From: Thermodesulfobacteriota bacterium
GTDB taxonomy: Bacteria > Desulfobacterota > Desulfobacteria > Desulfobacterales > RPRI01
DNA length: 7,435 nucleotides
Direction of reading: 5' to 3'
Assembly: GCA_030836965.1 (NCBI GenBank)
Contig: JAUPLM010000044.1
Span: forward strand, 1 to 7,435
Below the pieces are notes generated by a model. That model was not told the origin of the DNA. It searched no databases and was given only the letters and a program-made list of their open reading frames with translations. Below are positions 1 to 6,443 of this stretch, one piece after another (position 1 is the stretch's first letter; every line of letters begins with the position of its first letter). A program made the translations under genes and the position numbers.

Positions 1-2
1 CA

Positions 3-995
3 AAAAATGAAATGCGACTGAATCCGTTTACGGGTGAATGGATCATATACGCACCCGGAAGGAGCAATCGTCCTGAAGATGAAGGGAATGGTCAGGAACC
101 GGATCCGCCTGCTCATTCGTATGAAACCACCTGCCCGTTTTGCCCCGGGAATGAATACATGCTTCCGGCAATTCTTTCGGAGATCAAAGGTAAAGACGGA
201 AAATGGCAAGTCAGGATCGTGCCGAACCGCTATCCCGCAGTGATACCCTCTGAGCAGGAACCCAGGGAATTCGCAGGAATGTATACGATGATGAAAAGCT
301 CTGGAAATCACGAGGTAATTATAGATTCCCCGCTGCATAATCAATCTATAGAAATGATGTCTATGAAAGAAGCCGGATATCTGATTGAAGCATATCACAG
401 GCGTTACAGCGATTTGGCAAAAGATTGCAAAAATAAAACGGTGATCCTGTTTCGTAATCACGGTAAAGCGGCCGGGAGATCCCTTTTACATCCACATTCA
501 CAGATAATAACGCTTGGCATTATTCCAAGGGCCGTCAGAGCACGGCAATCAAGTTCTCTTGCCTACCGCAGGAAAAACCTGCATTGTCTTTTATGTGATA
601 TTATTGAATTCGAACTGCGCAGTAAAATACGGCTGATATATGAAAATGAACGGTTTGTCTGTTTTGTTCCTTTTACAGCCGAAGCTTCATTTGAGGTATG
701 GATTGTTCCTAAAACGCACAGGGTCGATTTTCGGGATATTCCGGATGAGGAAAAACCGGATTTTGCCGATTCGATTATTAAGATATTGTCGATCCTTAAA
801 ATAAAATTAAATACCCCTGATTACAATTACGTGATTCAGGGGAATACATCTTCTTACGGAAGGCGAAATCCGGCTCTGCACTGGTATCTCCAAATCAAGC
901 CAAGAATGGCTGTCCCGGCCGGTTTTGAAATGGGTTCGGGTATGCATATAAACCCCTCCTTGCCGGAATCGGATGCGGCACTGCTGAAAAGTTAA
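3..995 (+). CDS. galT: GalT-family galactose-1-phosphate uridylyltransferase (5' end probably just outside window)
   Basis: Probable hexose-1-phosphate uridylyltransferase of the HIT superfamily, a cytoplasmic Leloir-pathway enzyme that exchanges UMP between UDP-glucose and galactose-1-phosphate. Numbering from the ATG at 12 (327 aa), the N-terminus reads MRLNPFTGEW, a zinc-type CPFC pair sits at 41-44, and PNRYPA is at 71-76. The catalytic H160-P-H162-S-Q164 motif follows, with H162 as the expected nucleotidylated histidine. A second CxxC (192-195) and an ALHWYLQIKPRM segment (around H290) form the C-terminal half. The reading frame stays open upstream of the ATG as K-N-E. Relatives usually begin with Met, one or two residues, then E-L/M-R, so the true start is probably a few codons off the left edge. 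Length is normal for the family. HPHSQ, rather than the HPHGQ of E. coli, is common in anaerobe homologues, and a related activity such as a sugar-1-phosphate phosphorylase cannot be excluded. The gene converges on the DUF3786 gene. Confidence 0.85.
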   Translation, partial: KNEMRLNPFTGEWIIYAPGRSNRPEDEGNGQEPDPPAHSYETTCPFCPGNEYMLPAILSEIKGKDGKWQVRIVPNRYPAVIPSEQEPREFAGMYTMMKSSGNHEVIIDSPLHNQSIEMMSMKEAGYLIEAYHRRYSDLAKDCKNKTVILFRNHGKAAGRSLLHPHSQIITLGIIPRAVRARQSSSLAYRRKNLHCLLCDIIEFELRSKIRLIYENERFVCFVPFTAEASFEVWIVPKTHRVDFRDIPDEEKPDFADSIIKILSILKIKLNTPDYNYVIQGNTSSYGRRNPALHWYLQIKPRMAVPAGFEMGSGMHINPSLPESDAALLKS

Positions 996-1103
996 AGCAT
1001 GCGCCGTCCATACCGGTCATGAAGAATTATGAATGTCAACTCTTTAAACGTCCTGTATAGCAACAGAATTATGGTATGTTATGCAAATCGCCCGGTTTGA
1101 CTG

Positions 1104-1913
1104 CTAATGCAATCCATGTCTTAAAGCGATCTTCTCAAACATCCTTACAAGCCCGGTGCCGAGAGCAAAAATCGATTCAATGCCGAGATTCTCTTCAGCC
1201 GTTGAATCGAAAAAGAGATTGAGATTCGATTCAAGGCCGTCTTCCGGCTTCCAGTAGCAGATCAGCATCGGAACTTTCGGCAGGGGATGAAGCACAAGCG
1301 AGATATCCGACTTGTAATGATTTTCAACCTGCCGTCCGTTGAAAATACGGATCATATCTTCAAACAGGTCGGTATAGTCATCCGCGACTTTTTTTAAGGG
1401 CTTTTCGCATCTCTGCTCAAAAAGCCTGTACCAGGTTTTCCCGCTTTTCAGTTCCCTGAACGGAACCCAGTTTCCGGATACGGGAATTCCCGCGCTGTTT
1501 ATTATGTAGCTCAATACAGGTATTGTAACCCAGATGTGCATGTGGATATCGGATGAAAGATTTCCTCCTGAATCAACGCTGAAATCCTTGCCCAGAACTT
1601 TAAGGGTAAGTTTATCTCCGGAAAGACGCGCGCCCAGTTTTTCGGCAAGGGACGAAGAAAAATCGATTGTGGTGATTTTCTTTTTAAGCAACTCAACCGT
1701 TTCATCCATTTCACTGGTCGTGTTTTCAGCTTTCGGCGTATTTACCCCGAATTGCACAATTATGCCGCTTTCGAGATGCGGGCATTCGTCAAGCCTTCTA
1801 CGGCCCTTGAATACTGCTGCCGCGAAAGCAAGGCATGTCGGCTCATTGCATTGCCTGCAGTTTGATTTGTCAAGAAGCCTGAAAACTTCCATGGGATTTT
1901 TGTATTGAAGCAT
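1104..1913 (-). CDS. DUF3786 protein with N-terminal four-cysteine Fe-S domain
   Basis: Function unknown; a cytoplasmic protein of 269 aa with no signal peptide. Residues 15-50 form a small cluster-binding domain with C19, C22, C27 and C44 (C-x2-C-x4-C-x16-C). This is the spacing of the 4Fe-4S domain found at the N-terminus of the corrinoid Fe-S protein large subunit of the acetyl-CoA pathway. The rest, from about residue 80 to 265, looks like DUF3786. Recognisable blocks are HMHIWVTIPVLSYI, a GNWVPFRELKSG segment, and a LPKVPMLICYWKPEDG segment followed by the NLFFDSTAEENLGIES stretch. The ATG at 1911-1913 lies 3 nt past the hydrolase stop, with AGGAA (1925-1929, minus strand) about 11 nt upstream inside the hydrolase gene, so translation is probably coupled. 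It is the last gene of the pgi operon. The family assignment is from recognition of these blocks. Cluster binding is inferred from the cysteines. Confidence 0.85.
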   Translation of the reverse strand: MLQYKNPMEVFRLLDKSNCRQCNEPTCLAFAAAVFKGRRRLDECPHLESGIIVQFGVNTPKAENTTSEMDETVELLKKKITTIDFSSSLAEKLGARLSGDKLTLKVLGKDFSVDSGGNLSSDIHMHIWVTIPVLSYIINSAGIPVSGNWVPFRELKSGKTWYRLFEQRCEKPLKKVADDYTDLFEDMIRIFNGRQVENHYKSDISLVLHPLPKVPMLICYWKPEDGLESNLNLFFDSTAEENLGIESIFALGTGLVRMFEKIALRHGLH

Positions 1914-1916
1914 GAA

Positions 1917-2813
1917 TTAAAAGTTTCCTGCGGAATCCGGTCCGTCTGTTATTTTTTTCAGCGTAAGAATCCATCCCGGTATTTCGGGCCACAATTTGTC
2001 GCGCATCTTTTCCCTGAAAAAGCCGAAATGACCGATACTGCCGAGGCCGGAGCTGTGACTGTTGATTTTTTTAATCTCGATATCCGCTCCGGGCATCCTG
2101 GAAAGCAGAGCCCTGACCGATTTTTCAGGAGCATAAATGTCGTCGTCAAATATCCAGGCAAGAAGGGGAAAAGAAAATTTATGGTAACGGCTTGTGTCTA
2201 TTTTGAATTTATCATTGAACAGGTATCCCGGCCGGCGTGCCCAGCGCGCCCACTGAGTCGTAGTTCCTGATGGAACATCGACAGAGGAGATGCCGAATCT
2301 GCGAGCAGGGAAAGTGCTGCGTCCGAAACTGAGAGCGGGAATCAAAACATACCACATTACGAGCATCCCCAGATTGTACGGGAAGGGCCAGAGCCTCCAG
2401 TTCGGTATTTGAGCTGATATGAAAATAACACCTGATAATTCGGTGCTGGAAGGAGCAAGGCCGAATAACTGTCCGCCGCAACTGTGCCCCAGGAGGAAGA
2501 GAGGTAATTTACCGAATCGGGCCGACGACTCACGAATAGCCGCATCTATGTCAAGACGACCCCAGTCGTGCAGTGTTACCCCCGCGCCGTCCATCTCTTT
2601 TAATTCAGATTCACCGACGCCTCTGTAGTCGAAAGTCAGCACGGCAATTCCGTTCCCGGAAAGAAAACCGGCAAAAGGATGATAAAACTTTTTCGGGACA
2701 CCCATTGCAGAAGCAATTACTACGGCTCCTGCCGGCGGTTTTTCCGGCTTAAAGATAGTTCCTGCAAGCAGAAAACCGTCAGAGCATTTTATTCGTATTT
2801 CTTCAACCGTCAT
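1917..2813 (-). CDS. alpha/beta hydrolase (COG4757-like)
   Basis: Soluble alpha/beta-hydrolase-fold protein of 298 aa; the substrate is unknown. The nucleophile elbow is G109-H-S111-C-G113, followed by a further glycine (G114), so S111 is the expected catalytic serine. A DYRGVGES segment after the second predicted strand (62-69) is typical of the serine aminopeptidase S33-like branch. The likely acid lies in the FDDDIYAP segment (D223-D225), and the likely histidine is H262 in SIGHFGFF. A middle segment (about 137-200) rich in Trp, Tyr and Phe is probably the lid. There is no signal peptide. The order and spacing fit the uncharacterised COG4757 predicted hydrolases. The ATG sits 6 nt past the pgi stop, and its ribosome binding site overlaps that stop codon, so it is almost certainly co-expressed with pgi. 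An esterase or thioesterase activity is possible, but nothing here decides it. Confidence 0.85.
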   Translation of the reverse strand: MTVEEIRIKCSDGFLLAGTIFKPEKPPAGAVVIASAMGVPKKFYHPFAGFLSGNGIAVLTFDYRGVGESELKEMDGAGVTLHDWGRLDIDAAIRESSARFGKLPLFLLGHSCGGQLFGLAPSSTELSGVIFISAQIPNWRLWPFPYNLGMLVMWYVLIPALSFGRSTFPARRFGISSVDVPSGTTTQWARWARRPGYLFNDKFKIDTSRYHKFSFPLLAWIFDDDIYAPEKSVRALLSRMPGADIEIKKINSHSSGLGSIGHFGFFREKMRDKLWPEIPGWILTLKKITDGPDSAGNF

Positions 2814-2816
2814 TTT

Positions 2817-2822
2817 TCCTTA
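2817..2822 (-). promoter_or_regulatory. ribosome binding site overlapping the pgi stop codon
   Basis: On the minus strand the sequence reads TAAGGAAAA then ATG. The TAA is the pgi stop, and its last two bases belong to the AAGGA ribosome binding site of the hydrolase gene, 3 nt before the ATG. This fixes the hydrolase start and suggests that ribosomes ending pgi can reinitiate there. Confidence 0.6.
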
Positions 2823-4454
2823 TTTTTTATAACCCTTAAACAATTTTTCAAGATAGAATCCTGTAACAGGGTCGGCATCCTTAAAGGAATAATCAGGGTT
2901 TTTGTTTTTTTCAGCCATTTTGCTTCTTATCCCGGACGCCAGTTTTTTTCCGAGTTCCACTCCGAACTGATCAAACGGATTGATGCTCCAGATGAACGCT
3001 TCATAGACGGTTTTTGCTTCATAGAAAGAAAGAAGACGGCCTATATTTTCAGGGGAGAGATCTTCCAGCAAAATGGTTGATGAAGGCCTGTTCCCGGGGA
3101 AGTATTTTGCGGTGTCAGCATCATCTTTTCCAGCTGCAAGAGCGGCAGGCTGGGCTATGAGATTTGCCCATAGTTCCTGATGGTTCGTAACTCCTTTTGA
3201 AATGCTCTTGTATTGTTCGTAACAGGGATTTATGACTCCTATGAAATCGATCGGAAACGGTCTCCCCTGATGAGCGAGCTGGAAAAACGAGTGCTGGGCG
3301 TTTGTGCCGGGTTCTCCGAATATGATTGTTCCGGCAGGTACACCGAGGGGCATCCCGTCACATGTCACGTATTTCCCGTTGCTCTCCATATTGAGCTGCT
3401 GTATATGGGGGGCTAGTTTCGATAACGGAGATGAGTAGGGGATGATCGCCTGTGCCGGGTACCGGAGAAAATTATTGTTCCATACGGATATAAGGGCTGC
3501 GACAAGAGGAAGATTTGCACCGGGCGGGGTCTCTTTTGCGTGTATGTCCATCTCTTCCGCTCCTTTTAGAAATCTCTCGAAAACATCATATCCGAGGTAA
3601 AGGGCAAGCGGTACACCCCCGACCGCGGAAGTGACGCTGTATCGCCCGCCTATGAAATCGAACATGTGGAATGATGCAACGACCGGGTTTGAAGGATCAT
3701 CTCCGGGACTCCCCTTGCTCGTGACAGTCGCAAAGTGTTTTGCCGGATCGAGCCCTTTCCGCATCATGAATTCGTAAGCCTGGTTTGTATTCGCAGTCGT
3801 TTCGGAGGTGGTGTAGCTTTTCGAAATAACTATCCAGAGCGTGCTTTCCGGATCAATGACGGAAGCTATTTCTCCGAAATTATTGATGTCGACATTCGAA
3901 AGAAAATGGATTTTCATTTTCTTCAGGGCAAGATGTTTCAGCGCTGACGCAACAAATTCCGGACCGAGATATGAACCGCCTATTCCTATCACCACTATGT
4001 GCTCGAACGTTTTGCCTGTCGAACCTTTTATTTCACCCGTATGAATTCCGGAAGCGAATTCTTTAATCTTTTTTCTCACCGAAGTAAAATCAGGCATGAC
4101 ATCTTTGCCGTTTATCAGCAAAGGCTCATTTGAAAAAGATCTTGACGCGGTGTGGAGTGCTTCCCGCTTTTCAGTGTTATTTACCTTTTTAACTTCCGTC
4201 ATCTCTTTAAACTGTTTTTTTATCTTCCTGGCTTCGGCAAGATTAAGGAGGAGCGACATGGTTTTTGCATCGACTCTCTGCCTTGAGAAATCATAAAATA
4301 TACCGGCCCCATTGAGTGAAAAATTCTCCAAACGGCCTTTTTCCGTAATCAGGTATTTAAGATGCCTGTTTTTGCGATTGATTACGGGGGTATGTTTTTT
4401 CAGACTCAACCATTCGGGAAGATCGGTTACGGGAGATGACGGTTTTTTTCCCAT
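2820..4454 (-). CDS. pgi: glucose-6-phosphate isomerase
   Basis: Cytoplasmic phosphoglucose isomerase, interconverting glucose-6-phosphate and fructose-6-phosphate in glycolysis and gluconeogenesis. At 544 aa it is full length for the classical bacterial/eukaryotic type. Two SIS sugar-isomerase domains are visible: the first contains VVIGIGGSYLGPEFV (154-168) and the phosphate-binding SKSYTTSETT loop (211-220). PGI signature 1 is DFIGGRYSVTSAVG (266-279). Signature 2 is FIWSINPFDQFGVELGKK (487-504). The expected catalytic residues are present: E357 in NMESNGK, H388 in GTNAQHSFF and K503 in GVELGK. The start at 4452-4454 has GAGGAG on the minus strand, with GAGG 5 nt upstream. It is the first gene of the pgi-hydrolase-DUF3786 operon. 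The 179-nt region upstream is AT-rich near 4500-4525 and contains repeat copy A. A promoter there is plausible, but no good -35/-10 pair was found. Confidence 0.97.
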   Translation of the reverse strand: MGKKPSSPVTDLPEWLSLKKHTPVINRKNRHLKYLITEKGRLENFSLNGAGIFYDFSRQRVDAKTMSLLLNLAEARKIKKQFKEMTEVKKVNNTEKREALHTASRSFSNEPLLINGKDVMPDFTSVRKKIKEFASGIHTGEIKGSTGKTFEHIVVIGIGGSYLGPEFVASALKHLALKKMKIHFLSNVDINNFGEIASVIDPESTLWIVISKSYTTSETTANTNQAYEFMMRKGLDPAKHFATVTSKGSPGDDPSNPVVASFHMFDFIGGRYSVTSAVGGVPLALYLGYDVFERFLKGAEEMDIHAKETPPGANLPLVAALISVWNNNFLRYPAQAIIPYSSPLSKLAPHIQQLNMESNGKYVTCDGMPLGVPAGTIIFGEPGTNAQHSFFQLAHQGRPFPIDFIGVINPCYEQYKSISKGVTNHQELWANLIAQPAALAAGKDDADTAKYFPGNRPSSTILLEDLSPENIGRLLSFYEAKTVYEAFIWSINPFDQFGVELGKKLASGIRSKMAEKNKNPDYSFKDADPVTGFYLEKLFKGYKK

Positions 4455-4522
4455 TGACTCCTCGCGTGCTGTTTACGGTTCAAGATTTGTGAATCCGCTA
4501 TTATTAATAAATTCATAATTTG

Positions 4523-4637
4523 TTCTCACACAAAGATCACAAAGAACTCAAAGAAAACCCTGAAGGTTTTCAACAGGCCTTTCTTCGTGCCTTTGTGTCT
4601 TCGTATGAAAATAAATGACTTTTTGCGAAGCCGTCAT
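4523..4637. repeat. 115-bp hairpin repeat, copy A (between lipoprotein gene and pgi)
   Basis: This aligns base for base, without gaps, with copy B at 6329-6443: 72 of 88 identical over the core (4523-4610) and 17 of 27 over the right tail. The left arm holds three 9-nt units, CACAAAGAT (4529-4537), CACAAAGAA (4538-4546) and CTCAAAGAA (4547-4555). The right arm, ending in CTTTGTGTCTTCGTATGAAA, is roughly complementary to the left, giving a long imperfect hairpin. The tip is a perfect 7-bp stem, GAAAACC (4553-4559) with GGTTTTC (4565-4571), around a CTGAA loop. The tail has its own short inverted repeat, ATGAC (4615-4619) with GTCAT (4633-4637). The tail includes the TGA stop of the lipoprotein gene (4634-4636). 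No transposase is present. Being transcribed in the minus direction, it could act as an mRNA 3'-end structure, but there is no clear U-tract terminator. Confidence 0.8.
4553..4571. other. perfect apical hairpin inside repeat copy A
   Basis: A 7-bp perfect inverted repeat, GAAAACC / GGTTTTC, with a 5-nt loop CTGAA. It caps the long hairpin of copy A. Neither strand has a run of T directly after it, so it is not a standard intrinsic terminator. Confidence 0.6.
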
Positions 4638-5281
4638 ATTTTACCTGAAAGACTTTTGTGTATATCCGTTATAATCTGTCCGGAAAGCTCCGACATCGCT
4701 TTGCTCATTGCTTCAGCGACCGCTTGCGGATTTTTCTTAATGCATGGTTTTCTTGCGCTGTATTTTTTCTGGAAAATTATCCGCTTGTTTATATCCGGTT
4801 CATTTTCAGCCATCAAAACTATATCGAGAGAAAGCACAGCTTCCCATGTCTTTCCCCTGTCATCCTCATAAAACTCGTCCACAGTACCCGAAACTGAGTG
4901 TGTAGCCGCATATCCCGTGTCATGGCTGAACACGCCCTTGAAAATGCCGGACTGCTTGATGTCGCGGTAAATAAAATAAGAAATAAGCTGAGCAGGATTT
5001 GTCTCCCATCTTTTATAAATGTATTCATCCGTCTGGAAATCGCTTTTTCTGTAGCTTATTTTTTCAGAATTGTACAAAGGAGATGCATAAAAGCGATCGA
5101 TCTTTATTATAGAGGGCAGGGCATTCAAACCGGTAACTTTGGGAGAATCATATTCGAGAGTATAATAATCCGTTTTTGGCGGTGAGCTTCCGAGCAGGGA
5201 GCATCCGCATAACGGGAAGAGAACGCACAGGAAGAAAAATGCAAATGGAAAATTGAAAAATGACTTTTGAAATCTTTTCAT
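4634..5281 (-). CDS. PqiC/YmbA-like ABC-transport auxiliary outer-membrane lipoprotein
   Basis: A 215-aa lipoprotein of the ABC_trans_aux (PF03886, PqiC/YmbA) type. A Lys/Arg start and hydrophobic stretch (about 6-24) lead to a lipobox L24-C-G-C27, with C27 as the lipidated cysteine. Residue +2 is Ser, with no Asp retention signal, so outer-membrane sorting is expected. The mature N-terminus has TDYYTLEYDSP. The hallmark middle follows: an IIKIDRFYASPLY segment, a YRKSDFQTDEYIYKRWETNP segment, then a helix ending ASGLF-like as QSGIFKGVF. In known systems PqiC pairs with the MCE protein PqiB at the outer membrane. Here the gene follows the MCE gene by 32 nt, which supports the same partnership. 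GGAG (5287-5290, minus strand) lies 5 nt before the ATG. The stop codon lies inside repeat copy A. Confidence 0.88.
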   Translation of the reverse strand: MKRFQKSFFNFPFAFFFLCVLFPLCGCSLLGSSPPKTDYYTLEYDSPKVTGLNALPSIIKIDRFYASPLYNSEKISYRKSDFQTDEYIYKRWETNPAQLISYFIYRDIKQSGIFKGVFSHDTGYAATHSVSGTVDEFYEDDRGKTWEAVLSLDIVLMAENEPDINKRIIFQKKYSARKPCIKKNPQAVAEAMSKAMSELSGQIITDIHKSLSGKI

Positions 5282-5313
5282 ATTAACTCCGGTTTCTCGA
5301 AAGGTCAGCCCGC

Positions 5314-6288
5314 TTATTCCTCAGTTTCTTTTTCAGGCGGCGGCGTTCCGAAAAGAAGCATGGCCGGCTGATCTGAAATGATATCTATCGAACGGTTCAG
5401 ACTTTCGCTGGTCTTTTCTATGCTCTGCATCGTAGCCGACACCTGACGCTGCATGGATGAAATATTGTAATCGGTTTTTTGTACAAGAACCGCTCCTTCC
5501 CGTATGAGTTTTCCGGCGTCATTTACGGCGCCGTTGAAATTCCTGATTGCGCCGGCAATCTCATCCCTGTTATCGGCAATTACATTATCCAGTTTTGCTA
5601 TCGTATTATTTATGTTCGACACTGTTTTATCTGTATTTTCCGTAAACAGATTGAATGTATCACCCGCTCTGTTTATGGATTCCATTGCACGGTCCCATTT
5701 CTCCAGAGACGATTCTATGTCCGAAGAGAGCTGTTTTATCTTTACCTCGGATACGGCAGCGTTCAGTTTATCCAGAGCGGCTTTTGACTTTACCGATATT
5801 CCTTCAAGATCCATTTTGTTGATTTGATTTATTGCATGGTTAAGGCTGTCCATGAAGCGTTTTATTTCGGACGGTTTTGTGTTAATTACGGTATGACGCG
5901 GAGGAAAACTTATTTTCGGAGATAAATCCGGTTCCCGTATTTTCTTTCTGTCGAGTTCAACGAACATGATCCCTGTAATTCCGACGGATTTCAACTGGGC
6001 AAACATATTCTTATCCGGCTTCAATCCCGATTCAATTTTTATTACGATTTCTATCAGAGCAGTGTCGGGTGCGACAAGTATATCCTGTACGCGTCCGATG
6101 GTGACTCCTCTGTATTTTACGGGGGAATCTTTTGATAATCCCTGGACGGATTCGTCGAAATAGGCGGAGTATAAATCTCCTTTTTCAAAATAATGGGAAG
6201 TCCCGAGCCATATTATTGCAAAAAATGCAACAGCAAGCCCTGCTACAACAAAGAGTCCGACGGCAAATTTTGTTTTTTTAGAAGCCAT
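5314..6288 (-). CDS. MlaD/PqiB-type MCE-domain protein, periplasmic, membrane anchored
   Basis: Substrate-carrying MCE component of a Mla-type lipid transporter (324 aa). The N-terminus MASKKTKFAVGLF leads into one transmembrane helix (about 8-29). The MCE/MlaD domain spans about 36-115 and includes the family core YFDESVQGLSKDSPVKYRG followed by VTIGRVQDI, then a SVGITGIMFVEL strand. After a proline-rich link (120-140), residues 140-305 are predicted helical coiled coil with regular N/I/L spacing. The tail DQPAMLLFGTPPPEKETEE is typical of single-MCE proteins of this group. The open frame continues upstream to a TTG at 6337-6339, but those codons come from repeat copy B, so the ATG at 6286-6288 is preferred. 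Its ribosome binding site is weak (GGAT about 10 nt upstream). The protein is expected to sit on the permease-ATPase complex and reach towards the outer-membrane lipoprotein encoded next. Confidence 0.92.
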   Translation of the reverse strand: MASKKTKFAVGLFVVAGLAVAFFAIIWLGTSHYFEKGDLYSAYFDESVQGLSKDSPVKYRGVTIGRVQDILVAPDTALIEIVIKIESGLKPDKNMFAQLKSVGITGIMFVELDRKKIREPDLSPKISFPPRHTVINTKPSEIKRFMDSLNHAINQINKMDLEGISVKSKAALDKLNAAVSEVKIKQLSSDIESSLEKWDRAMESINRAGDTFNLFTENTDKTVSNINNTIAKLDNVIADNRDEIAGAIRNFNGAVNDAGKLIREGAVLVQKTDYNISSMQRQVSATMQSIEKTSESLNRSIDIISDQPAMLLFGTPPPEKETEE

Positions 6289-6315
6289 TTTTATTAATCC
6301 ATCATTTTGATGCGC

Positions 6316-6443
6316 TCGTAAAAAGATATTCTCACACAAAGATCACTAAGAGCGCAAAGAATAAACTGAACATTTATTGCAGGCCATTCTTCGTGCCTTT
6401 GCGTCTCCGTGTGAAAGTCATCTTTATTTTACGAAGCCGTTAT
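6316..6443. repeat. hairpin repeat, copy B (between ATPase and MCE genes), with outer arm
   Basis: The 115 bp at 6329-6443 align without gaps with copy A. The left arm shows 9-nt units CACAAAGAT (6335-6343), CACTAAGAG (6344-6352) and CGCAAAGAA (6353-6361). The right arm, CTTTGCGTCTCCGTGTGAAA, pairs imperfectly with it. The tip is a 6-bp stem, AATAAA (6360-6365) with TTTATT (6373-6378), around a CTGAACA loop. This copy also has an outer perfect 8-bp inverted repeat, TCGTAAAA (6316-6323) with TTTTACGA (6427-6434), making the whole hairpin about 119 bp. The right outer arm contains the TAA stop of the ATPase gene (6429-6431). The element fills most of the 140-nt gap upstream of the MCE gene. Confidence 0.78.

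Noticed and set aside
996..1103. Possible bidirectional terminator between the convergent GalT-like and DUF3786 genes
   Set aside because: The best candidate is a 6-bp stem CAAATC/GGTTTG (1084-1099, one G-T pair, loop GCCC). It is short and has no T run on either strand. The 9-nt direct repeat AGAATTATG (1024-1031 region and 1065-1073) is too short to mean much. Nothing convincing is seen in this gap.
1534..2270. Plus-strand open frames antisense to the DUF3786 and hydrolase genes
   Set aside because: They lie wholly opposite well-supported genes, resemble no family I recognise, and lack convincing ribosome binding sites.
1917..2813. Hydrolase with a cysteine nucleophile (GHSCGG)
   Set aside because: The consensus G-x-S-x-G places S111, not C112, at the elbow, so this is an ordinary serine hydrolase.
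4455..4530. Promoter for pgi on the minus strand
   Set aside because: The stretch around 4495-4525 is AT-rich and a TTGTGT lies in repeat copy A at a plausible distance, but no good -10 box follows at the right spacing. Too weak to list as a feature.
4529..4555. CRISPR-like array from the regularly spaced CACAAAGA units
   Set aside because: The 9-nt units are contiguous with no spacers, only three long, and part of a hairpin arm. No cas genes are present.
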